A stretch of DNA of 18,027 nt from Gp6-AA40 sp050742535 (GTDB taxonomy: Bacteria > Acidobacteriota > Vicinamibacteria > Vicinamibacterales > UBA2999): the NCBI GenBank assembly GCA_050742535.1, contig JBOGIQ010000094.1, positions 1 through 18,027 on the forward strand, read 5' to 3'. Below the pieces are notes generated by a model that had not been told where the DNA came from, ran no database searches, and saw only the letters and a list, made by a program, of their open reading frames with translations. The number at the start of each line of letters is the position of its first letter. Within the stretch, counting starts at the first letter, position 1. The translations under genes were made by a program, and so were the position numbers. Shown here in pieces: positions 5,779 to 13,132 of this stretch.

Positions 5779-8700
5779 TGCGCCTCGAACGTCTCGAGAT
5801 TTCCGGCTTCAAGTCGTTCTCCGATCGATCCGAACTGGCCTTCGACGAAGGCGTCACCGCCATCGTCGGCCCCAATGGCTGCGGCAAGAGCAACGTCGCG
5901 GACGCCATCACCTGGGTGCTCGGGGAGCAGAGCGCGAAGAGCCTGCGCGGCGAGAAGATGGAGGACGTCATCTTCAGCGGCAGCGATGCGCGCAAGCCGG
6001 GTGCGACGGCGGAAGTACGGCTTCGTCTCTCGGGGTTGCCGGCCAGGTCGCCCGGCGCCGAGACACCTGCGGCGGACATCCCGTCGCTGACCGAGTTCCA
6101 CGCGACCGATCCGGCTGGTAACGGAAACGGGCACTCGAACGGCAACGGGAACGGCCACGAGGGTCACGCGTCGTTGGAGGAGGTCGTCAGCGCGTTTACG
6201 CGCGACGTTGAGGTGACGCGCCGCTTGTACCGGTCCGGTGAGAGCGAATACCTGATCGACGGCGAGGTGTGCCGCCTGCGCGATGTGCACGAGCTGATGA
6301 TGGACACGGGCCTTGGCGCGAAGGCGTACGCGATCATCGAGCAGGGGAAGATCGGCATGATCCTCAGCTCGCGGCCGGCTGACCGCCGTCAGCTGATCGA
6401 AGAAGCCGCGGGCATCACCAAATACAAGTCCCGCCGCCGTAGCGCGGAGCTGAAGCTCGAGGCCGCGCAGCAGAACCTGACCCGCATCGACGACATTGTC
6501 TTCGAGGTCGAAAAACAGCGGGGTGCGCTGAAGCGGCAGGCGGCGAAGGCGCGCCGCTACAAGCGGCTGCGCGAGGAGCTGCGGCGCTGGGAAAAGGTGC
6601 TGTTCGCCCGGCGGTACCGCGAGCTCGCACAGACGATCGAGACGACGCGGGCGCGCCTCGCCGAGGCGCGTGAGCGCGAAGGCGCGGCCGCGGCACGGCT
6701 GAGCGAGGTCGAGGCGGACCTGTCGCGGCTGCGGATCGAGCAGGCCGAAGCCGATGGCCGCGCCGCCAAAATCCGCGAAGACGCCCACGCCCGCGAACTG
6801 GAGATCAACCGGCGGCAGCAGCAGCAGGAATTCGACCGGCATCAGGCCGAGTCGCTGGCCGCCCGCGCGGCCGAAATCTCCGACGAGCTCGGCGAGCTGG
6901 AAACGCGGCGCGAGCCGGCCCGCGTGGCGCTCGAATCGCGCCGGCAGGCGGTCGTCGAGGCGGAACGGGCGCGCGACGATGCGCAGGCGGTCGCGGCGGC
7001 GGCGCAGGAAGACTTCGCCCGCGCCCAGCGGCAGATCGAGGGCCTGGAGGGAGACGTCGAGGCGGCTAGGTCCGAGGTCTTCTCCGCGCTGAATACCGTG
7101 ACGGCGTTGCAACATGCCGTGCAGCACGCCAGCCAGCAGCACGAACGCGTTGGCGAGACGCTGGCGAAGCTGGACGTCGAGCACGAGGATCTCCGCCGCG
7201 AGACCGAGAAAGTCGAGAGCGACCGCGCTGCGGCGGCGGACGTCCTCGCCCGCACCAACGCGCTGCTCGAGACGGTGACGCTCGATCGGGCCGCGCGCGA
7301 ATCGGAGCTGGCGACGGCGCGCTCCGAACATGAGGCATGTACGCGCGACGTTCGCGCGCGGGAGCAGGAGCTCGCGGCGTCGGACGCGCGGCTCGCCTCA
7401 CTCGAGGAACTGGCGTCCACGCGCGGCGACTTCGGCGATGCGGCGCGGATGGTGCTCGTCCAGGCGAACGGGCACGTTGGGCAGCAGGGCGCCGTGGCGG
7501 ACTATCTCGAGGTCGATCGCCGCTATGAGCGCGCGGTCGAGGCGTGCCTGGGCGAGCTGCTGCAGCACGTGATCGTCGAGCGGCACGACCAGGCTGCCGC
7601 CGGGCTGTCGCTGGTGCGCGAGCACGATGCCGGACGCTGTGGGTTCGTGGTGATCGATCCCGGCTCCAACGGCTATCACCCGCGCGAGGCGCTGCGCGTG
7701 CCTGGAATCGTCCCGGTGACCGACGTCGTCCGGCTGCAGGGCCCGCACGTCGTGACGATCAACAAGGTGATGCCCGAAGCGTACGTGGCGGAAACGTTCG
7801 AGCAGGCCGTGGCGTTTTCGCGGCAGACGTCGGCGCCCGTCGCCACGCTCGACGGCGACGTCCTCCGCGGCCCGCACCTGGTCTCCGGCGGCGCAAAGGT
7901 GGAGTCGCGCGGCATCCTGGCGACGCGCCGCGAAATCAAGGAGCTGCGCGAGCGTGTCGCGTCCGACCGGCAGGCGCTGGCGCGCCTCGGCAACGAGGCG
8001 GCGCAGCTCGAGATCACAATCGCTCAGGCGACATCGGCGATTGCCGCGCTCGTGGCCGAGCAGCATCGTCAGGAGAAAGACGTCGTTGCCTATGCCGCGC
8101 AGCTGTCGCGCGGTGAGGAGGAGGCGGCGCGCATCGCCCGGAAAGCGGAAGTGATCGCGCTCGAGCGCAGCCGGGCCGAAGAGGAGCGGCGGACGCTCGA
8201 GGGCCGCCGCACGGAGGCCGAATCGTCGATCAGCCGCATCGGCGAAGAGCAGCGCCAGGCGGATGAAAGATTGACCGGCGCGCAGCGGCAGCTGGCGGAC
8301 GCGCGTGATTCCGTCGCACAGCTGGGGGCGCGAGCCGCCGAGGTACGCGCCTCGCATGCCGCGCTCGTCGAGCGTGCATCAGCCGTTCGGTCCGAAGTCG
8401 AACGGCTCGAGGAGAGCGCGCGTGAGCTCGAGCAGCGGATTGCGTTCCGGGCCTCCGAGCTCGACCAGGCGCGCAGCCGCCGTGAAACGCTTCTCGCCTC
8501 TGTTGCCGAGAGCGTGCGCACACTCGACGCCGACATCCAGGCACTGGACGGGATGCGGCAGGACCTGCTGGCCGCCGACGAAACAGCAGCGTCGGTGCGC
8601 GCCCGCGTCGACGCACAGGATTCCGTGATTCGCGACGCCCGCACGGCGCTGGAGGACGTGCGCGCCGGCGCAGGGGAGCTCGAAATCGCGCGCGCGACGG

Positions 8701-9551
8701 CGGAAAGCGACCTGACGCATCTGGCGCAAAGCTGCGTGGACGGCGTACAGGCGTCGCTCGACGAGGTGCTGGCCGACGTGGAACGGATGGAGGCTGCCGG
8801 CGAGACGGAACCCGACGCGGCGGCGATCGCGGCGGAGGAGCCTGACCCCGAGGCCGAAGAAGGGGAAGGCCAGCCCGAAGGCTTCGTCGCCCCGCCGCCG
8901 CCGGCCTCGATGACGGCCGAAGAGGCCATTACCCGGCTGAAAGCAAAGATCGATCGCCTCGGGCCGGTGAACATGATGGCCATTGAGCAGTTCGACGAGC
9001 TCGAGGAACGTCACACGTTCCTCACCACGCAGCGGCGCGACCTCGTCGATTCGATTGCGCAGACGGCCGAGGCCATCAAGCGCATCGACGAGACGTCGAA
9101 GGCGCGCTTCCGTGAGGCCTTTACCGCTATCCAGCACAACTTCCAGGGCACGTTCAGCACATTGTTCGGCGGCGGCCGGGCCGGCCTGACGCTGCTCGAC
9201 GAGAACGATCCGCTCGAAAGCGGCATCGACATCGTCGCGTCGCCTCCGGGCAAGCGCCTGCAGAGCGTGATGCTGCTCTCGGGCGGCGAGAAGGCATTGA
9301 CGGCCATCGCCTTGATGTTCGCCATCTTCCAGTACAAGCCCAGCCCGTTCTGCCTGCTGGACGAAATCGACGCGCCGCTGGACGACGCCAACGTCAGTCG
9401 CTTCGTGGACATGCTTCGTGGGATGCTCGATCGAACGCAGTTCATCCTCATTACCCACAACAGACGGACCATGGAGATCGCGAACCGGCTGTATGGCGTG
9501 ACAATGGAGGAGCCGGGCGTCTCGAAGCTGATTTCCGTCCAGCTGAACTAA
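5778..9551 (+). CDS. smc: Chromosome segregation protein SMC
   Basis: This encodes 1257 residues, slightly long for bacterial SMC (about 1150-1200). SMC dimers, with ScpA and ScpB, extrude loops and resolve sister chromosomes. The N-terminal ATPase head has Walker A GPNGCGKSN (31-39) and EEAAGITKYKSRR (208-220). The first coiled coil runs to about 545. The hinge is about 545-705 (YLEVDRRYERAVEACLGELL, LVSGGAKVESRGI). The second coiled coil runs to about 1040, with an acidic Pro-rich stretch near its end. The C-terminal head has LSGGEKA (1167-1173) and Walker B FCLLDEID (1191-1198). An extra segment of about 40 residues, including NGNGHSNGNGNGHEGH, interrupts the N-terminal head. GGGGA six bases upstream supports the ATG at 5778; the frame is open to 5700 but that part is unlike SMC. 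Confidence 0.97.
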   Translation: MRLERLEISGFKSFSDRSELAFDEGVTAIVGPNGCGKSNVADAITWVLGEQSAKSLRGEKMEDVIFSGSDARKPGATAEVRLRLSGLPARSPGAETPAADIPSLTEFHATDPAGNGNGHSNGNGNGHEGHASLEEVVSAFTRDVEVTRRLYRSGESEYLIDGEVCRLRDVHELMMDTGLGAKAYAIIEQGKIGMILSSRPADRRQLIEEAAGITKYKSRRRSAELKLEAAQQNLTRIDDIVFEVEKQRGALKRQAAKARRYKRLREELRRWEKVLFARRYRELAQTIETTRARLAEAREREGAAAARLSEVEADLSRLRIEQAEADGRAAKIREDAHARELEINRRQQQQEFDRHQAESLAARAAEISDELGELETRREPARVALESRRQAVVEAERARDDAQAVAAAAQEDFARAQRQIEGLEGDVEAARSEVFSALNTVTALQHAVQHASQQHERVGETLAKLDVEHEDLRRETEKVESDRAAAADVLARTNALLETVTLDRAARESELATARSEHEACTRDVRAREQELAASDARLASLEELASTRGDFGDAARMVLVQANGHVGQQGAVADYLEVDRRYERAVEACLGELLQHVIVERHDQAAAGLSLVREHDAGRCGFVVIDPGSNGYHPREALRVPGIVPVTDVVRLQGPHVVTINKVMPEAYVAETFEQAVAFSRQTSAPVATLDGDVLRGPHLVSGGAKVESRGILATRREIKELRERVASDRQALARLGNEAAQLEITIAQATSAIAALVAEQHRQEKDVVAYAAQLSRGEEEAARIARKAEVIALERSRAEEERRTLEGRRTEAESSISRIGEEQRQADERLTGAQRQLADARDSVAQLGARAAEVRASHAALVERASAVRSEVERLEESARELEQRIAFRASELDQARSRRETLLASVAESVRTLDADIQALDGMRQDLLAADETAASVRARVDAQDSVIRDARTALEDVRAGAGELEIARATAESDLTHLAQSCVDGVQASLDEVLADVERMEAAGETEPDAAAIAAEEPDPEAEEGEGQPEGFVAPPPPASMTAEEAITRLKAKIDRLGPVNMMAIEQFDELEERHTFLTTQRRDLVDSIAQTAEAIKRIDETSKARFREAFTAIQHNFQGTFSTLFGGGRAGLTLLDENDPLESGIDIVASPPGKRLQSVMLLSGGEKALTAIALMFAIFQYKPSPFCLLDEIDAPLDDANVSRFVDMLRGMLDRTQFILITHNRRTMEIANRLYGVTMEEPGVSKLISVQLN

Positions 9552-9559
9552 CATGCCGT

Positions 9560-9583
9560 GGAGTCCGGCTTCAGCCGGATTCC
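9560..9583. repeat. Small palindrome after smc
   Basis: GGAGTCCGGC and GCCGGATTCC pair around a TTCA loop (10 bp with one G-T pair). It starts 9 bases after the smc stop and ends 37 bases before the next gene. The TTCA loop between GC arms is the same plan as the REP-like palindromes at 11611-11628 and 17659-17676. No T-run follows. Confidence 0.65.
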
Positions 9584-9620
9584 AGCGAACCCCATCAGGC
9601 GTCTTCACGTAGTGCCAAGC

Positions 9621-10448
9621 ATGACGATCCGCCATTTCCTCGCGATAAGCGCCGTCCTCGTCGCCACCGGCCTGGCCGGATGCGATGTTCGCGTAGACGA
9701 CCGGGGTGAAGTGTCGGTCGATGTCAGCGAGGGCGGGCGTGCCGAGGACGAATCGACCCGGACCTACCCTCTGGCCAAGGGCGGCCGCATCGAGCTGCAG
9801 ACCGAAAACGGCGAGGTCGAGTTCGTCGGCGGTAAAGGGACAGCAGTCGAAGTGAACACCCGGCGCCGCGCGCGTGCGAGCAACGATGAGGCCGCCAAAG
9901 AGCTGCTGAAGCAGCAGTACTCCACCGTCGAAGCCGTTGCCGACCGCGTCAGCATCCAGTCGGTCAAGGCCGAAGGGCCGGAAGCCTTCCGCCGGCGCGT
10001 GCGGACCGACTATCGCATCACCGTCCCGGCGGGCTCGTTTGTGACGATCAAGAACGCAAACGGCACAGTTCGGTTGACGGACGTCAACGGGCGCTTCACC
10101 GTCGAGTCGACGAATGGGCACGTGATGGGAAGGGGCGTGTCCGGCGGATTCGAGGCGCAGATGGTCAACGGCATGGTCATTGTCCAGATGACCGCGGTGA
10201 CCAGCGACATCAAGGTCACGACCGTCAACGGCCATGCGATTCTTGGACTTCCGCCGAACACCAACGCAACGGTCGAAGCGTCAGCGCTCAACGGCGGTGT
10301 GATTGTGCAGGACTCGCTGCCGATTACCGCGACGACAAAGGATCGCCAGCGTCTCTCCGGCCGCCTCGGCACGGGGACCGGCGCGAAAATCGAGCTGAGA
10401 ACCACCAACGGCAACGTCCGCCTGGGCGGCGGCGAGCCGCCGACGTAG
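9621..10448 (+). CDS. DUF4097-like beta-repeat lipoprotein
   Basis: This encodes 275 residues. The N-terminus MTIRHFLAISAVLVATGLAGC ends in a clean lipobox LAGC with Cys21, so the protein should be lipid-anchored. The body shows repeated Asn-Gly turns each followed by a short beta strand: TENGEVEF, NANGTVRLTDVNGRFTVESTNGHVMG, MVNGMVIV, TVNGHAIL, ALNGGVIV, TTNGNVRL. This is the stacked beta-strand pattern of the DUF4097 ('putative adhesin') group. The biochemical role is not established; a surface or scaffold role is an inference. ATG 9621 is chosen because it starts the signal peptide; the frame also opens at 9558, within the palindrome. The TAG stop is immediately followed, in the same frame, by the TTG start of the protease gene. 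Confidence 0.86.
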   Translation: MTIRHFLAISAVLVATGLAGCDVRVDDRGEVSVDVSEGGRAEDESTRTYPLAKGGRIELQTENGEVEFVGGKGTAVEVNTRRRARASNDEAAKELLKQQYSTVEAVADRVSIQSVKAEGPEAFRRRVRTDYRITVPAGSFVTIKNANGTVRLTDVNGRFTVESTNGHVMGRGVSGGFEAQMVNGMVIVQMTAVTSDIKVTTVNGHAILGLPPNTNATVEASALNGGVIVQDSLPITATTKDRQRLSGRLGTGTGAKIELRTTNGNVRLGGGEPPT

Positions 10449-11564
10449 TTGGCGAACGAGGATAAATCCACCCGCTACCATCGTCTGCGCCGGCGCGCGT
10501 CCGTTCTGAGCGCCTCTCTTGGCGCCCTGTTCCTGCTCGTTCTGCTCGTCTCCGGCTGGTCGGCGTCGCTGCGCGAGGCGTCAACCAGTCTCGCCGGCGG
10601 GACGTTTCTCGGCACGCTCGCTGTCTATGTGATTGTGCTGGCGGTCCTTTATGACCTGCTGCAGCTGCCGCTTGCGTTCTATGAGGGCGTGACCCTCGAA
10701 CGGCGATACGAGCTGTCCACGGAAAGCACGGCGCGGTGGTGGAAGGACCATCTCAAGGGATGGGCGATCGGCACCGCGTTCGGCCTGGCGGCGGCGATGG
10801 GAATCTGGAGCCTGATCCGCTGGGATCCCGAGCGGTGGTGGCTGGCGGCGGCGCTGGTGTGTTCGCTGGTCATCGTCGCGCTGGCGCAACTTGGGCCGGT
10901 GCTGCTGCTGCCGCTGTTCTACGAGGTCAAACCGCTCGATCGTGAGACGCTGGCGACGCGACTGGCGGCGCTGGCCGATCGTGCCGGCGCGCCGGTGCTC
11001 GGGACGTTCGAGTGGCGCCTCAGCGATCGCACGAAAAAGGCAAACGCGGCACTGGCGGGCCTCGGACGCACGCGCCGCATTCTGTTGTCCGATACGCTGC
11101 TCGCCGGCTATTCGGACGACGAGATCGAAGTCATCCTGGCCCACGAGCTGGCGCACCACGTCCACCACGATATCTGGCGCGCGATTGTCTTCGAGACCGC
11201 GCTCATCGCGTCCGGCTTCTACATGTCGGACGCGGCGCTGACCGCGTGGGCCAGCTCGTTCGGAGTGGCAGGGAAGAGCGACATCGCCGCCCTGCCGCTT
11301 CTGCTGCTGACGATGGGCGCGGTGTCATTCGTGCTCATGCCGCTGCGCAACGCGCTGTCGCGGTCGCACGAGCGGCGGGCCGATCGATACGCGCTGAGAA
11401 TGACGCGAAACCTCGAGGCGTTCGTGACCGCCATGAAGCGCCTGTCGGCGCAGAACCTGGCCGAAGAGGAGCCCTCGAAGCTCGTCGAGACGCTGTTCCA
11501 CAGTCATCCATCGATCTCCGCCAGGATTTCCGCCGCGAGATCCTTTAAGCTGGATCCTGCCTAG
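10449..11564 (+). CDS. M48 (Ste24/HtpX-type) integral membrane metalloprotease
   Basis: This encodes 371 residues. Membrane segments are visible near 19-36, 48-72, 104-122 and 132-160, with two more after the active site (about 249-265 and 280-298). The zinc site is HELAH (His232, Glu233, His236) plus Glu308 in SHERRADRYAL, as in Ste24 CAAX proteases, which process or clear membrane proteins. The only usable start is TTG at 10449, directly after the TAG of the lipoprotein gene; the same frame has no ATG or GTG before the first membrane segment. A GC hairpin (GGCGGC 10425-10430, GCCGCC 10436-10441) lies just upstream and no Shine-Dalgarno is seen, so translation probably depends on the upstream gene. 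Eukaryote-like prenyl substrates are unlikely here. Confidence 0.9.
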   Translation: MANEDKSTRYHRLRRRASVLSASLGALFLLVLLVSGWSASLREASTSLAGGTFLGTLAVYVIVLAVLYDLLQLPLAFYEGVTLERRYELSTESTARWWKDHLKGWAIGTAFGLAAAMGIWSLIRWDPERWWLAAALVCSLVIVALAQLGPVLLLPLFYEVKPLDRETLATRLAALADRAGAPVLGTFEWRLSDRTKKANAALAGLGRTRRILLSDTLLAGYSDDEIEVILAHELAHHVHHDIWRAIVFETALIASGFYMSDAALTAWASSFGVAGKSDIAALPLLLLTMGAVSFVLMPLRNALSRSHERRADRYALRMTRNLEAFVTAMKRLSAQNLAEEEPSKLVETLFHSHPSISARISAARSFKLDPA

Positions 11565-11579
11565 CGTCAGCCCGCGCAG

Positions 11580-11628
11580 CTTCCGCCTTGAGGCGGAAGT
11601 CGCTCGTACTGTCCGCCTTCAGGCGGAC
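11580..11628. repeat. Pair of REP-like palindromes before the VWA gene
   Basis: Two palindromes lie 11 bases apart. CTTCCGCCT/AGGCGGAAG (11580-11599) is a 9-bp stem with a two-base loop, and GTCCGCCTTCAGGCGGAC (11611-11628) is a perfect 8-bp stem. The second is identical to one at 17659-17676; with flanks the match is 25 bases with one mismatch. Read on the minus strand they would encode VRLKADST and FRLKAEA, the kind of repeat peptide seen in Acidobacteria proteomes. The second ends 12 bases before the VWA ATG. Confidence 0.85.
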
Positions 11629-11640
11629 CCCGAGGAGCCA

Positions 11641-12615
11641 ATGGTACGGACTCTCATCACCGCCCTGGTAGCCGCCGGTCTCGTCGCTGTGGCCGGCGCC
11701 CAGGAGCAGGAACAGCCATCGGAACAGACTGTCTTTCGCGGCGGCAGCGAGCTCGTTCGCGCGTACGTGACCGTCACCGATCGGAACGGCCGCCTCGTCA
11801 CGACGCTGCGGCAGGAGGATTTCGAGGTTCGCGACGAAGGGAGGACGCAGCCGATTACGCTGTTCGTCAACCAGCCGCGTGCGATCCGGCTGATCGTCCT
11901 GCTCGACGTCTCGGGCAGCATGCAGGGCAATCTCCCGCTCCTTCGCACCGGCACGGCGGAGCTCGTGAAGCACCTGCGGTCGGACGATCTCGCCCGCATC
12001 GGGACGTTCGGCAAGGACGTCGTCATCAGCGAGACCTTCACCCGGGACGCGCGCGAGCTGGTGGGGGCAATGCCGTCGGCGATTGATCCCCAGGCGCCGA
12101 CGCCGCTGTGGCGGGCCATCGACAAAGCCGTCGAGTCGTTCGGGCGTCCCGCCGGCAGCGCTGAAGGCGACGCACGGCATGTCGTGCTGGTGCTCAGCGA
12201 CGGCGCGGACAGCGGCCTGACGAGCTTCCGCGATCGCTTTGTCACGCAGGGCGACGTGATCGATCGGGCGCGGCGCCAGGACGTGATGATTTACGCAGTG
12301 GGAATGCGGAGCCGCGGTGCCCGCTCGGTGCCCGGCCTCGGCATCGGGGGGCTGCAGGCGGCGTTGTCGGCCGACCTGCCGGATCCGCAATTGGCCCGCG
12401 TCGCGGAGGAGACCGGCGGCGGATACACGGAGATCAACTTCGGCGACAACCTCGGCCTGGCGTTTGCGCAAGTGGCCGAGGAGCTGCACAGCCAGTATCT
12501 GCTCGCCTACGAGCCGCCGCGGCGCGACGGCAAGGTCCACGAAATCGAGATCAGGGTGAAGCAGGGCGGGATGAAGCCGCGGGCGAGGAAGAGCTACGTC
12601 GCGCCTAAGGGGTAG
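11641..12615 (+). CDS. Secreted VWA-domain protein (VWFA-related Acidobacterial type)
   Basis: This encodes 324 residues. A signal peptide (MVRTLITALVAAGLVAVAGA, likely cleavage before QEQ) is followed by a small beta domain (ELVRAYVTVTDRNGRLVTTLRQEDFEVRDEG, 37-67). A von Willebrand factor A domain spans about 80-290. The metal-ion site has DVSGS (Asp89, Ser91, Ser93), Thr154 in TPLWRAI and Asp187 in LSDGADS. The layout matches the group named VWFA-related Acidobacterial domain, which is abundant in this phylum and of unknown ligand; an extracellular or periplasmic binding role is inferred. GAGGAG (11632-11637) lies only three bases before the ATG. The gene follows the M48 protease on the same strand, separated by a palindrome pair, and converges on the cupredoxin gene. 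Confidence 0.9.
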   Translation: MVRTLITALVAAGLVAVAGAQEQEQPSEQTVFRGGSELVRAYVTVTDRNGRLVTTLRQEDFEVRDEGRTQPITLFVNQPRAIRLIVLLDVSGSMQGNLPLLRTGTAELVKHLRSDDLARIGTFGKDVVISETFTRDARELVGAMPSAIDPQAPTPLWRAIDKAVESFGRPAGSAEGDARHVVLVLSDGADSGLTSFRDRFVTQGDVIDRARRQDVMIYAVGMRSRGARSVPGLGIGGLQAALSADLPDPQLARVAEETGGGYTEINFGDNLGLAFAQVAEELHSQYLLAYEPPRRDGKVHEIEIRVKQGGMKPRARKSYVAPKG

Positions 12616-12623
12616 TCTGGGTT

Positions 12624-12702
12624 GACTGGGTAGCCTGAGTTGCCTGGGGTAAGAACTCAGACGACCTGGGCTACTCAGGCTACTCAGGCAACCCAGGCTA
12701 CC
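12624..12702. repeat. Inverted decamer repeats between convergent genes
   Basis: The gap between the VWA and cupredoxin-like genes is almost wholly made of 10-base units related to GTAGCCTGAG and GGTTGCCTGA. The left side (about 12624-12650) has units GGTAGCCTGA and GTTGCCTGGG. The right side (12665-12702) has the same units in reverse complement, about four of them. The arms can fold into a long stem around 12651-12664. Its place between two converging genes fits a two-way transcription end, but no T-run is present. Confidence 0.75.
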
Positions 12703-13085
12703 TATTTCCGACGCACCGTCAGCTGTCCGCGCATCTTGGAGTGGCGCGCGTCGCTGGTCATGTTCGAGTAGAAATCGAACGTCCCGGGCTGGTCGGCCCG
12801 GAATTCGATCACGGCTTTGCCGCCGGCGGGGATTCGCCGCGACAGCCGGTATTCGTCGATGGTGAAGCTGTAGGCCACGTCGGCGCTTTCCACGGTCAGC
12901 TTGACGAGGTCGTCCTGCATCACCTCGAGGCGGTCCGGTGAAAAGCGGTAATCGCGCGCGCTGATGGAGAGCTCGCGCCGGTTCGGGGCCTGGTCCTGAG
13001 CGAACAGACGAGACGCGGAACCGGCGAGGAGACAGGCGCCGGTCCCGAGGAGAATCAGTCCGAGAGTCCGCCGCGTCAGGGTCAT
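12702..13085 (-). CDS. Exported cupredoxin-like protein with altered copper ligands
   Basis: This encodes 127 residues. The N-terminus MTLTRRTLGLILLGTG has a twin Arg in a Tat-like context (TRRTLG), then a hydrophobic run and a likely cleavage near FAQDQ. The rest is a single cupredoxin fold like the CuA domain of cytochrome oxidase subunit II: DVAYSFTIDEYRL (69-81), IPAGG, FRADQPGTFDFYSNMT (95-110) and MRGQLTV at the end. The CuA loop C-x3-C-x3-H-x2-M is in register here as Ser107, Ser111, His115 and Met118. The position usually holding the first His (HSF) is Tyr72. Tight copper binding is therefore doubtful. It follows pnp by 47 bases on the same strand, with no Shine-Dalgarno seen. Confidence 0.85.
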   Translation of the reverse strand: MTLTRRTLGLILLGTGACLLAGSASRLFAQDQAPNRRELSISARDYRFSPDRLEVMQDDLVKLTVESADVAYSFTIDEYRLSRRIPAGGKAVIEFRADQPGTFDFYSNMTSDARHSKMRGQLTVRRK

Positions 13086-13132
13086 CTGTTAAGTTTAGAC
13101 GCCCCCCGGCGGTTCCTGGTTTACTGCTGGCT

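Noticed and set aside
5748..7331. Minus-strand ORF of 527 codons opposite smc
   Set aside because: It mirrors the SMC head and coiled coil; long open reverse frames are common in GC-rich coiled-coil genes.
8379..10235. Minus-strand ORF of 618 codons across the 3' half of smc and the lipoprotein gene
   Set aside because: It spans two well-supported plus-strand genes and the gap between them; composition is that of a reverse-frame shadow with no motif.
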